Source: Thereva unica (taxonomy: Eukaryota; Arthropoda; Insecta; Diptera; Therevidae). Taken from it: a stretch of DNA of 64,000 bases. The notes beneath the pieces were generated by a model that did not search any database, was not told the origin of the DNA, and was given only the letters and a program-made list of their open reading frames with translations. Location of the stretch: assembly GCA_949987705.1 (NCBI GenBank), contig OX465283.1, forward strand, positions 161,587,850 to 161,651,849, read 5' to 3'. This document shows positions 45,301 to 55,920 of the stretch, piece after piece (positions within the stretch are counted from its first letter, which is position 1; each line of letters starts with the position of its first letter). The translations under genes and the position numbers were made by a program.

Positions 45301-45771
45301 GAATTTTCGTGTTTCTTGCTACTAGAAGCCATATGTGGTTAACGAAAAACCGATGGGAGTTATCCAAGTTTTTGAGTATTCTTTCTCCGTCGGGGCATTG
45401 CAAATCTATTAGTACACCGACTTTATAGTGCTGTTGATGCAATTCTGTGAGCACATGGCTATCTGCTATAACGTTGAAATAGAAGTTTCTCCTTGATAAT
45501 TCTTTAAAGGGTATAAAGGCAGCATGTGAGCCTAAAGTTGATGAAACAGAAGGTTTATTTAAAGAAAAAAACGTTTTAGGAGTATTTAGTAGGTACCATT
45601 TTCCTTCGGGCATACGAAGACACTTACAGAACTGACATACTTCGACTGCAAGTATTCCACAACAAATTTCTGTAACTGCTGGTTCTCTCGATTTGTATAA
45701 GCTCCAAGACATCCGTTGTAGCCAAACCAAAATACGCAAGAATATATCAATGCAGCTGCCACAGACGACAT
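42103..45771 (-). CDS. ionotropic receptor, IR75 clade (possibly Ir75d)
   Basis: Exons 45597-45771, 44949-45531, 43824-44409, 43493-43764 and 42103-42340 join in one frame to 617 residues plus TGA. Residues 1-24 look like a signal peptide (MSSVAAALIYSCVFWFGYNG). The extracellular region has no full amino-terminal domain, as in antennal IRs. S1 includes FRQPPLSAVANIFALPFSGE; M1 is about 335-355, the pore loop about 363-378, M2/M3 (TTLFLFTSFSANIVALLQSP) about 391-418, S2 about 430-570 and M4 about 580-601. The FRQPPLS block, SANIVALLQSP and EKCGLKEL are typical of IR75 receptors. Known role: ligand-gated cation channel subunits for acids and amines in olfactory neurons, working with an IR co-receptor. 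I chose the start at 45771, not 45778 in another frame, because a 65-bp GT-AG intron then joins it to the rest. No stops or frameshifts, so probably functional. Confidence 0.88.
42435..43075 (+). mobile_element. LINE delta fragment 5 in the last intron of the IR75-type gene
   Basis: Reads through frame breaks: ARTLSRRNLSRTFCDWINSV, LRTRKLMVSHFDRK, then nucleotide similarity to delta fragment 3 from its catalytic box onward (ACAGGTGAAA..GAA..CCATGTC; AGCGTAGGACTAAA). Heavily decayed. Confidence 0.68.
43076..43345 (-). mobile_element. LINE alpha copy 5: 3' end, in the last intron of the IR75-type gene
   Basis: The reverse complement matches alpha copy 1 from its last codons (SRLWNSL..., NIQEFKR) through the 3' UTR (AGCTTAGAACTGCCACATAA-type end). 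It directly abuts delta fragment 5, tail to tail. Confidence 0.7.
43493..43764 (-). CDS. IR75-type exon 4: S2 lobe
   Basis: Acceptor ATTAG, donor GTGAGT, phase 0 to 2. Reads ETTDSVTRALFTKKIQAKG and RTGLFAFQVEAQTGYQII, then EKCGLKELDPF. Confidence 0.88.
43824..44409 (-). CDS. IR75-type exon 3: S1, M1, pore, M2, M3
   Basis: 196 codons, acceptor TTCCAG, donor GTAAAA. Contains the LBD half S1, the first three membrane segments and the pore loop (FIFAWGALCQQGF). Confidence 0.9.
44528..44916. mobile_element. TACCC-ended MITE family, copy B, in an IR75-type intron
   Basis: The left end is TACCCTCTTCATGACTTCG and the right end inverts to TTACCGCGTTTATGACTAGG. The core is shared with copies A and C. 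389 bp; it almost fills intron 44410-44948. Confidence 0.72.
44949..45531 (-). CDS. IR75-type exon 2: extracellular N-terminal region
   Basis: Acceptor CTTTAG, donor GTATGT, phase 1 to 2. Begins SHAAFIPFKELSRRNFYFNV and includes RFFVNHIWLLVARNTK, typical of the region ahead of the IR ligand-binding domain. Confidence 0.87.
45597..45771 (-). CDS. IR75-type exon 1: signal peptide
   Basis: ATG at 45771, hydrophobic start, ends SVSVFVCPKENG at donor GTACCT (45596). Reading on without splicing meets a stop two codons later, which supports the short intron. Confidence 0.82.
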
Positions 45772-46634
45772 TTTTCAAACCCCGGATAAATTTAAACTGA
45801 ACCTCGAGTACATGCTACTCCAACATGATACCTTTATTGGGTTACAAATATAAGGCAATAATTGGCATCAGTCTTGAAAATAATTGGGCAAAATTACTCG
45901 TAAACTCCGCAATGAAATCAACAACAAAAATGATTGCTTCCCAATTTATAGAAGGACATTTAACTTCTTTGAAAATATTAAATCTGTTTCGATTTTTTGA
46001 TGTGAAACATCTTAAGGGCGCGCCTTGGGGGTAAAACCGGCCGTGACAGAAAATTGTCGAACGTCGTGACGGCATGACGTAATATTTATTTATTAGCCAA
46101 GTAAGGCACACTTTAGTCTATATATAACAGGAACGGATCCAGAAGCAATTATGTTATCTGAATTAGTATTCGGTGTATAGTAAAAATTATAGTTATAAAC
46201 GTGGCCCCCTAGGAATAAAATAACTCACAAAAAACTGTAAATCGCAAAACGCTAGAAAAACGAAGAATATTAATATTCCATTCTCGTTCTTAGAAGCAAT
46301 ATCTCTTCTAAATGGAGTTACTCCAGTTCCTTTTTTACGTAAAAACCTGTTTCCTAGTGGAAAGTGTGGATTGCATAGTCTCCTTTTATCAAAGATATCC
46401 TGGAACCACCCCTGAACATACAAGCCACATAGTCCTACAAAGGATTTTATTGAAACACTGATGTCGTAAATAAGTCACGATTTTTGAAGTGATAACTTCT
46501 TTAGGCACGACTGGCACTTTTTGGACTGGGATAACAACTCAAAACTCGCGTCACGCGCACTTTTGTTGCGCACTCTTTTCTGGGCACTTGTAGCCATGGA
46601 GCTGGCTAGAGCATGGTAACTTTTGGTTAAGCTC
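45772..46634. other. upstream of the IR75-type gene
   Basis: Probably includes the promoter of the receptor, but I see no clear TATA box. A 76-codon frame at 46193-46423 shows nothing recognisable. Confidence 0.4.
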
Positions 46635-46768
46635 CAGCAACAGAAGCAGCGTATAATTCTACGGTGTATGCAGCAAAATAGCTACGAGGAGTCGTTTCAA
46701 TGTGAAATGCAAACGCCGCTCTAAGCATTCATTCACACCATAGAATTTTACGCTGCTGTCTGTTGCAA
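46635..46768. mobile_element. MITE, 134 bp
   Basis: The ends CAGCAACAGAAGCAGCGTAT and, inverted, TGCAACAGACAGCAGCGTAA pair over about 35 bp, including ATTCTAYGGTGTRTG. No coding capacity. Confidence 0.65.
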
Positions 46769-47689
46769 ATGTAAACGCAAGCAGCTCGACTGGAGTCGAT
46801 TAAAAAGATTTTTCTGATCGGCTCGAGTGCTTGTCATGTAAACCGACCTTGAAAGCTTGAGTGCCTGAAGTTGTGAAAGTTTGGCTAGTAAATGTGTCTA
46901 AAAGCAATTTGTCGAAATATGAGGAGACAAAATTATTAATAAAGAAATAAAAGTACGATAAAAGAAAGAAATATAATAGTAACTTCAAATGGCACCTGAA
47001 AAACTCAAGCTCATTTCAAGCTAATATACCGCTTCAAGTAGGCAGAGCATATACACTCTCGAGCTCTTGAGATTTTTAAGCTTTCGAGCACTCAAGCTTC
47101 TTCCATTTTCGCAAAGTCGTTGATCATCATAGTCTATATTTTCTGCCAGCTCTTGTTTTATTGATAATATCATGCAACGATTTAAACGTGATTCATGCAT
47201 GATCTTAGATAATTTTTTATCATTTTTAATTTTTGTTCACCTTTTGCAATTGCTTTTTCGCCTTTCTAAACGCGAGAGTGTCGACATCAGTCGTACCGAG
47301 CGTTCCCCCAACTAAGTACCAACCGCGTCCAATGTACTTCCAACTTTTCCTCATTGCCGCATTCACCATTGTCTCAAATACCCAAACACAAGTACACACA
47401 ACAGCCACAGCATTCGTCCCTTCGATCTGTAAGCAAAGATAAGCCGCATACACCGCAGGCACTGTACGCACGCACGTGTCTATTTCCAACTTTAGTCTGT
47501 ATGCGGCGCTCCATTTTCTGCCGTTAGCTCTCTTTGTTGCTGCTGCTTGCTGCCCATACTGGCACTGCGTAAAGCTAGACTAAGCAACCCACCCCTGTCA
47601 ACAGGAGGCGAAGAATTGGATTGGGCCCCACCTAAGTGGAAGCTTTATCTGCCGTGACCTTCAGCTGTGTTGTAAAACTAAGCCAGCTG
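46769..47689. other. intergenic DNA with a unit shared with the 48-kb element
   Basis: 47225-47400 resembles 48290-48420 (TTTTGTTCA.CTTTT.CAA.TGC, then CCCCCAACTAA), so it may be a diverged piece of the same transposon. An 87-codon minus frame (47226-47489) spans it; no family recognised. Confidence 0.35.
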
Positions 47690-47960
47690 TGAGTGAATGA
47701 TCCGTTTCCATACCTTGATTCTACGGATACTTGTTTTCCCAGGTTGCTCATCAACGCAGTTACAGCTTTGTGTTCAGCAAACGGTAAATCAGCGCCGTCA
47801 GGCCACGTTTTAATACTTCAGATGGTTTCGTTCGCGCATAGTTCGATCTCAACGAGGGGCAGCCTCAACACCTCATGATACTATATTGTGATCCATCGGA
47901 GAGGCTCTAGGTCACAACACATTGTTCTGTACACCGTCGCCGGCCTATCTTCCAATGAAG
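47690..47960 (-). mobile_element. LINE delta fragment 6
   Basis: The minus strand shows IELCANET followed by an AEHKAVTAL-like stretch. These parallel IELYANEA and [11 protein letters not shown] of delta fragment 4. Short and decayed. Confidence 0.5.
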
Positions 47961-48042
47961 TGACCTACCTTCTTTCCTTTTTAGGAAAGGTTGTTACCAA
48001 ATAAAAGTTTCGGAGGAGAGGGTGTGTTTATCCGATTACCCA

Positions 48043-48706
48043 CCCAGTAGGACCGGTAAGCTTACAGAAGTACTGAAATCAGCATTTACTGGTAAGGGGA
48101 AGGCCTTACCACACCCCTTACATAAGTGCTTATTTTTACACACGATGTCATAGGAGGTAAGGCCTTACTTTAGTATTTACCTTAGAGTACTTATAGAACT
48201 GCTCATCTGTAAGGGGTATAGTAAGGCAGCAAAACTAACATTGCAAAAAGAAATATTCATGGGCGCCTGTGGATATGTGATCCGGTATTGAAATGCTTTT
48301 ATTTTGTTCATCTTTTACAAATGCCTTTTTTTCCAAGTCCGAGAGTGGCTTTACCTAAGCAGTCCCCCAACTAAATTCTCCACTTCTCCAAAGCTGCTTG
48401 TCCTCCGTATCGAATGAGAGCCGGGCTATTGAGTATGCTACTGTCGCATTTTATGTCGACGAATATAATTGCCCGTTTTCTTTTTTTCTATAAAATTTAT
48501 GAAAACTCCAGGAAAGCTCCCTTGAGTCATCGGGCAGATTCTCACTTGTTTGGGTATAATTCTGGACTACACCTTACCATCTGCCTTCTCTTGTAATGGG
48601 GTTTGTAAGGGCTCATCTAGCACCAAGAAAATAAGGGGTACCCCTTACCAGATGAGTACTTATTTCAGTGCTCCATCGGTAAGGCCTTCTTAGAATTCCT
48701 ACTGGG
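48043..48706. mobile_element. TIR element, 664 bp
   Basis: The ends CCCAGTAGGACCGGTAAG and, inverted, CCCAGTAGGAATTCTAAG are followed in both arms by AGTACTGAAAT-like and CTGGTAAGGGG sequence. Inside, GGTAAGGCCTTAC-type short palindromes recur. No transposase. Confidence 0.65.
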
Positions 48707-51700
48707 GTAATTTTCACCAAAGCACGGTAGCTCAAAGCGCCAAAAACATGGCCTAAACGAGAAGGAATTGAGAAAACTCTTTAAAATTTGGTGTTTGGGG
48801 GCTACTGGCGGCGTCAAAATGGCGGCCATCATTGTAACAAGCGCAAATGTTTCCGTCCTATGTCCCATGACGGATTAAGGGATCATAAAGAAAGAAGATC
48901 AATGTTACAAAAACAAGATTTTTTAATTAAAATGGGTGTCCAGGGGGTTTAGAGGTAGCTTATTACGAATCGGTTATAAATTTTGTGAAAACAAAATGGC
49001 GGCTTCAAAATGGCGATCATCAGTGTTTAAATATTATGATTTTTAATGAAAACTGGTGTCTCAGAGTTTTCGAGGTTTAAAATTTGACAAACATTTTTCA
49101 AAACAAAACCAAAATTGGGTCCGTTAAATTGTGACATAAAATATTTGAAAATTAGTTGGGTTCCTTGGGGGGATTTCGACATGTTTTTGGCACTTTCAAC
49201 TACAATACTGGGCAACATACAAATTATACAGGAAAAGTTCCCTACAAAAAAAGAGGCAAACCACAGGCACAGCCACAGGCGTGCACTTTTTCTAGAGTAA
49301 AGGGAGCAAAATTGAAGCCTTAAAAATTGGGTAGGATGAAAAGACGGGCAATTGTCTTGAGCGTAATTTTTACTCAAGCGTGCATGTTAGAGCGTACCTG
49401 CTGCATGCTTCTGGGTGCGGGTGAGTTTCATTAAGTCGCATGACCCAGAACTGATGAAGTATAATATCTAGTACATAAAAACACATAAAAACAATCGGAA
49501 CAAATATCCTTATGTTTCCGAAAAAGTATGGGCCAAGACATAATTATTGTATCTATATGTGCTTTATTTTCAGTCTATTTGAAACAATCAGGGAAATTAA
49601 TCTAAGCGCTGCCAAAAGAAGCAAGAAGGTAGCGCTTCCTTTCTCATATGTTATGGAAGCTCTCTGGAAGCACTCACCCTATACTCCCATTTTTTGCTTT
49701 ATTTTTCTCAAGTTTTCTTTTATTCCTCTTATTTGGGAAAATTGTTAGCAACTTGAACAACAAAATATATGTAAGCGCTTCGCTCTCTTCGCTTTAGAAT
49801 CTGTACAAAAGCGCTTCAATCAACTGGGTAATTTTACACAAACACTTTACCACAAACATTTTTAATAATTGCATGAATAAAATTGTACGGTCACCCAACT
49901 TGAAGGTACATTTTCTTATTAAAAAATTCTAGACGACTTTCTCAGAACTTGATTTACAGCTTCGTGAGTCTTACAGCTTCGTGACTGCGCGAGCGAGATA
50001 GCATGCAAACATATCAAGCAATTTCTTTTTATTATTTTATATATTGACTAATTTCCATTATAATAAAATTCCAAGAATTTCAACAACAATAATTTCGAAT
50101 TCTCCAACAGCATGAGCGGGTTTCCCAAAATTCCCTGGACCTTCATTTGCTCTGTGCATTCTTTTCACATGCGTTGGAAGTTGGAACAAACAGATGCATA
50201 AATCCCCGTTCAGATTAATTACAAATTTAATCAGAAAATAATATGAATTGAGCATGGGTGAAAACAATTCTAGGTTTTGAATGAACATTCCTTGAATTTT
50301 CCTTGACTTTTACACTTTTCCCTGATTTTTCCATGTTTTTCAAGTTTTCCATATAAAGTGCGACCAGCCGTAAAACCGGTTTGTGTATTGAGGTAATACA
50401 AAGGAAAGGAAATGATGCGTATATTGTAACTTACATTTTTTTAATTTAATAATCAATTTAAACTAAATAAATCACATCGATGAATATTTATAATTTATTC
50501 TAAAGATCTCGCGGGCCAGATAAAAACTTTACGCGCGGGCGGGGGATTCCCCAGCATCGAACTGACGCATCAATACAACTTTCAAGTACATAATATTAAT
50601 ATATTAGAAAACATCAATTTTAAATCAGTTAATCTAATTTTTCAATATTTTTTTCAATCAAAACCTGCTCTATTTATGCTTCATATCATGACTCTTCCAA
50701 CCATAAATTAAATCCATAGGTAGGTATACTTTAACGAAAAAAAAAATCAGTACATATGTATGTCCAATAACCAAAAAAAAAATTCAATACAAAATTTCTA
50801 TATTCTCTATAAAATAGCACATATTAAACATCGACTCTATACTCCTCATTTATAGCTGCAAAAATCAATACAAGAAGAGCAGCCATTGTTGCAACCAATA
50901 AAATAACTTGACGCGCGATTCCCACCCACTTCTGGTGTGCTAAGTACATTGAGGACCAGAGTGTATTTTTTGATATGGTTGTTTTTTTTTATTTATTTTT
51001 ATGCGGCACTACATACCTACTACTGTATGGATCCCCGTAGAGGAAGTCTCCGGATGATAGAAAGAGTAGAGCTTTATAGAAATAGTCAAAAAATAACAAA
51101 TCGGAAATTGTTAATTAGGATTTATTTTTTTTCTGTTTAAATTGCCATGGCGCCGGTGCACCTAAAAAATTTTAGTGCGTGCCCAAGTAGAGAAACGCAT
51201 TGGCTTTTATAGCAGCTCTCTAGTCTGTGCCGTCTGCCCTGCAGGTATGATATGCTATAGCAAAAGTGAGATATGTATGTCCGCCCTACTTTGGTGCTCT
51301 TGGTTTGAGGGAGAATGCTCTTATTTTTATTTATCTGAAAGAAGCTGCCACATAGTCACTGTGTATCTACATGCATCTCTCTATCTAATTGCATGACCTT
51401 TATAAGCTGCAGCAGCTTTAATTTTCTGGTGGAGATAGGTAAACTGTCTATTACCCAGCGGTTGTTTTCTTTTTTGCGTGTTGTTCTAGGCCTCAATTTT
51501 AACTAGAGTTTAAACAGAGTCTCCAATCTCACCTAGAACATCTCCATGGCAGATTTTTTTGCATGCAGCATCCGAGTACCAGTAACAATATTCTGTGTAT
51601 ATCCACGGCTGGGTTAGAGCCCCGTATAGAGAAGCCATCCAGAATATGCCTACATGTTGGTCGCACACACATGTGCACCCGCTGGTGACCAACTCAATCA

Positions 51701-52160
51701 TCCGTACCTTCACATACCTTATATGTGCGCCTCATATCCAGAATCAACGAAATAGAATGCTGCTGCTGCTGCTCTCTCTACACCACCCTTGTTGGTACGT
51801 TTAATGCTGTTATAGTCTGCAATTGCAGCACTCGCACGGATGGGGCAAGGGCAAGGCAATCAACAGCAAAGACAAGTAAGTCATAGCCAAAGGCACACAC
51901 CATTTCTCTCATTCTGGGAGGAATGGAAAAGCCGGGGGAGATTCTCCCGAAGGTGCGCATGCCCGATGGATGGCGGAAAGCTTCTCTGATGTAAGAAATT
52001 CTTTTATATCTTGTTATCTTCTAGGAGGCACCGGTGGTGTGGTGACTCTTTTCTTGTTATTCGGTGTGTGCTTTGGCAAGCAGCATAGGTCTCGTCTTCT
52101 TCATCTCTCCCCACTTTTTATCCGGTACAAGTTTTTCTCCAATTTCTCATCTCTCGAGCC
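48707..52160. other. intergenic DNA without a supported gene
   Basis: Contains repeated AAAATGGCGGCNNTCA-like stretches (48810-49020), the dispersed repeat at 49600-49740, and long AT-rich tracts. Small open frames here lack domains or splice context. Confidence 0.45.
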
Positions 52161-52170
52161 TATATAAATA
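52161..52170 (+). promoter_or_regulatory. TATA box of an unassigned transcript
   Basis: TATATAAATA lies about 30 bp upstream of a pyrimidine-rich stretch (CCCGAGTCTCTCACTATAAC), the right spacing for an RNA polymerase II start near 52192-52203. Sequence from 51500 to 52300 is less AT-rich and less repetitive than its surroundings. No coding exon was recognised downstream, so the transcript could be non-coding, or its exons may lie beyond the repeats. Confidence 0.35.
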
Positions 52171-53345
52171 CGCGTAGAGACGATATTTTTCCCGAGTCTC
52201 TCACTATAACGAAGCGGTATCTACCTTTTTACTTACCTTCGTGGCTTCTTGATCTCCACAAATTTTATAATATTCTTTATTCTTTGTATGCCAAAAGCAG
52301 ATTTGAAGAAGGTGCAAACACCATATACAACTGTGTGCTAAAAAAAATCCTAAGTTCTAAAAATATATATTGTTTGCAGTGAAGTTAAAGAAAATATAGT
52401 TTTTGGGTATATTCAAGTGCAAGGTGAGTCAATACTACTACTGGATATTAAACTGTGCAATTCTCAATGGATAACAACCGGCAAATTTTATCTACATATA
52501 GTGCTTATCTGGTTTAACCAGTGCAATTCAATTTAATTTTTAGTGCGAAATAATTGTGAGCTTCCATTTTTTCAATCAGAGCAGTATGTACATGAAGGAG
52601 AACTGTCCTTGCCTGTGTTGAAATAAATATTAATAAAAATTCCAATCGATATACACAAATCCTAAAAAGTAATCTGTCCTGATTTTATGAGAGAGTTTAG
52701 TGGAGGTCAATATAAAAGTGCAATAAAATATAAAAGTTGGTTGAAATCTCGTTAACTGCGATTTTTTATGGCGTTCTTAAATATCAGAACACTTCAGTCA
52801 GTAGTGAATTACAAAAATAATTGGATTATAAAATAATATTATAGTTATATACATATAAAATTGCATAGTTATGTAAAATCAGGATCTTAAAGAATATATA
52901 CTGCGGCAAAAATGGTGTAGAATAGTTTCTGTCTCTGTATAGTATAACTGGAGGATTTTGTGTTTAAAAATTGTTATTTAAAATTTTTTCGAAAATATAA
53001 CCGTTAATAATATACTATTGTGAAATTAGATTATCGAAATTAGATATTCGAAATTAGATTATCGAAATTAGATATTCGAAATTATGTATTTCGAAATTTT
53101 CGATAATATAGTATTTCAATCCCTTAATACATAGTTCAATTATTTTAGTCTATAACATCAAGCTCTGAAATTATGTATTGAAGAATTATTGATTTAAAAT
53201 TTGAAAAATTAAAATAGAAACGTTGGATGCTATCGGTGGTTTTCATTGTCAATTATACTTAGAAAAAGAATTTCGTCATTCATATTAAAATATATGTAAA
53301 AGTATCATTTCAAAATTAACGTAAAGTGTTGTTGAAGAAGCCACC
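52171..53345 (+). other. sequence downstream of the TATA candidate
   Basis: Could be a 5' leader and first intron: there is a possible donor GTGAGT at about 52421. No coding exon was recognised. Confidence 0.3.
53022..53084 (+). repeat. 28-bp tandem repeat
   Basis: The unit begins GAAATTAGATTATCGAAATT and starts at 53022, 53050 and 53078, about 2.2 copies. Each unit is itself two related halves. Confidence 0.75.
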
Positions 53346-53480
53346 AAGGCCATTTTTTACATTCCAAACGCAAAGTGGAAATGACGAAGCTCTAGAGCTC
53401 TCTCTATCCCTTTTTGTATGCTTTTCTCTCTGTTGCACGAAATTTTTCTCCACTTTGCGTTTGGAATGTAAATGGGCCTT
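53346..53480. mobile_element. MITE, 135 bp
   Basis: The arms AAGGCCATTTTTTACATTCC and, inverted, AAGGCCCATTTACATTCCAA continue through AAACGCAAAGTGGA, giving TIRs of about 33 bp around a pyrimidine-rich spacer. Confidence 0.75.
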
Positions 53481-53649
53481 TGCTTATGGTTTACAAAAAA
53501 AGTCTTTGAATAGTCTTTAGAATCGTAATCCGTTCAATTAGTATCAATGCTTTGAATAAACCTTGGTGCTCTGCGCTAAGAAAATAGTCTTACTATGTTA
53601 TCAAACTTTCAGGGTTGTTCTTGTTTATGTTGTTATATCTTTCATCCTA

Positions 53650-54071
53650 TACCCCCTTTGTAACTAGGTTTAACCTAGGTTCAACCCAAGTTCAACCCAA
53701 TCATAAACGGAAATTGAGTTGAAACTGGGGCCACTCAAGCCAACTTAACTCTCCTGCTTGCATCGAGTTGATATTTCGCCTCATATACCGAGGGTTGAGT
53801 TGAAATTGGGTTGAAGTTACATTTCTTGTTTGTTTACCATCCGTGAAGTCCGCTTTCGGCATTAGTTTTTTGTTCGGTGTTTTTTCTGGCACAGGAACAA
53901 AAAATAATTTCGTTCGGAATTTTTATGTATCCATAAATGAGAATTTTACACAAAAATTTGATGTTTTGATATCAGTTCAACTCTATTTCAACCCAACTCG
54001 ACATCATATAAGGTAGTTGAAATTTCAACTCAATCTCGACTTAATTCTTCAACCTAGTCATAAATGGGGTA
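53650..54071. mobile_element. TACCC-ended MITE family, copy C
   Basis: Full-length copy: left end TACCCCCTTTGTAACTAGG, right end inverts to TTACCCCATTTATGACTAGG. 422 bp; core as in copies A and B. Confidence 0.72.
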
Positions 54072-54689
54072 ATAGCTGCGATTCATTAGCCGATTTTTTC
54101 TACTCGCAAATACTCGCGATTACATCACTAATAGAACGCGATTTTTGACAATTACCAGTAAAATATAACCTCAAAGTAATTGTTTATTCTAACAGAGAGA
54201 ATCAATGTTGTATTTTTAGAGTTTGTTTCTAGTCGTATATTTTCTTTATAAAACACCTTCTTAAATACACAAACTTAACCTTCAAAAAAGAAAAGCCATC
54301 TATATTTGAGTAGTTAAAGCTTTGAAAAACCTGTTGGAAGTTTTATGCGTAATTGGCCAAAAGTAAGAACATGAGTAGTTGTGAGTAGATAGCAGCAGTT
54401 TTAAGTACTTGAGGAGTCCTAATGGATCGCCTGCCTTTTCATATTATTTTTTCCAGTAAATTAAAGTGAAATTTATTTAAAATTATGTATCTATGTATGT
54501 ATGTATATAATATTTCGTACTGACCTTGATTGGATCATATTTTTTTTTAATTTGTACATATAAAGTTCGGCATAGTTATTTATCGGACGCATATATTAGT
54601 ATTTGGGCCCAAAAGTCGGTCATAAGTCCAATTCAAAAAGATGATGCAATTCTTGACAGAACGTATATTTCGTTTAACTAAATAACCGG

Positions 54690-54920
54690 TCTATCGAATG
54701 GCAGCTTCCGATACTCCCCCCCCCCGCACAAGGCATCTCCCAATGTGATTAGTTGGAACCCAGTCATTGTTTAAACCGCATGTCTTTAACCTCGACGATT
54801 TGATTTTTACAACATAGTAATCGGCCAACATTTGCCCTAATAGCGCGTTCCCATCTGTGAAATGTCCTGATGGAACCTTTCTACGTGCTCATCGTTTACA
54901 GCTTACAAATTCTCTGGAAA
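54690..54920 (-). mobile_element. fragment of a transposon-type protein (ERFHQD family)
   Basis: The minus strand reads VNDEHVERFHQDISQMGTRY, then a decayed KCWPITML stretch. ERFHQDI followed by a Trp-rich stretch is a block I know only from repeated, unnamed insect sequences that look transposon-derived. About 45 codons with a stop. The source element is not established. Confidence 0.45.
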
Positions 54921-55469
54921 AATATCCAGTTGTGAGTCTAGAAAATGAATCTTGAGTGACAAATTGCAATCCAATGCTTGATAAGCCAACAAACTCTCGC
55001 TAACAAACTCTCTGTAGCTGTTAAAGTGGATTTACATATCCGGCATTTTCCTGTCGCGCCGCTCTTTTTTTTACAATTTCGACCAATAAGAAACAATCTC
55101 TGCCGCCACGGCAAGCAGCTGAACAAACTTCAACTTTTTCTGTGGCAAGGTGATAGTAACAGCTGATTGTAATTAAAGTTTGAGGTTATGTGTAACTGAA
55201 ATGTTTTTTATTTGTTTGACCTTTTCTAAAAATTCATCAAACAAGTCTACGCTTATTCTTTGGTAGGTCCAGAAGATTCTTTGGAGATCCCGAAAACTTT
55301 GCACGGATCACTGAAAGTAAATATAGATTTAATTAAAAGGTTCGGGGTAATCTTGGAAGTGATTTCCAGTGGCCACGATAGAGATCATCCAAAATTCGAA
55401 TGACCAAATACAACCATAGCACTCGAATTTTCATCCTCCAATGTTGTTTTCGTAGCTGGGAATATTGAT

Positions 55470-55920
55470 GTGTTGGTCATGTTAGTCGCGTTAACTATTA
55501 AAGTAATATATTTTTCAAAACTACCTAAAGGTAAAACGCCACAAAAAGTCTATCCGTCAGCCAGTCTTAACAAAATGCCAAAATGTAAAAACTACGTGCT
55601 GTTTTTACATGCATTCATCGGTTGTGATACAACATCACTATTTTATAAATAAATGAAAAATATTTTTTTTTCAACATTTGAGAAAGAAAAAACCTTGTAG
55701 ATGCTGCGGAATTATTCAAGATGCAAATCAAAATTCAGAAGTTATTTATGAAGCTGGTATTAAATTTGTTCTTTTTATGTACAATGCTACTAAATCTGAA
55801 GTTGATTTAAATGTTAAACGAAATTTTATATCTTATCGTATAATATATTTACCGTTTTTGTATATTTACTTTAAAAAACACTTTCAAATAATTAATGAAG
55901 AGTTTACTTAACCTTAAAAA
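55470..55920 (+). mobile_element. fragment of a transposon-type protein (GCDTTS family)
   Basis: The frame reads KNYVLFLHAFIGCDTTSLFY, breaks, then CGIIQDANQNSEVIYEAGIK. HAFIGCDTTS.FY is a hallmark of repeated animal proteins of probable mobile origin. It is on the strand opposite the 54690-54920 piece. Confidence 0.45.

Noticed and set aside
45578..45778. Receptor start at 45778 in the frame of exon 2
   Set aside because: Gives a Cys/Trp-rich leader without IR similarity and loses the signal peptide; the 65-bp intron model is better.
47226..47489. 87-codon minus-strand frame
   Set aside because: Considered as a Harbinger-type accessory protein but no diagnostic residues; kept only as repeat-related sequence.
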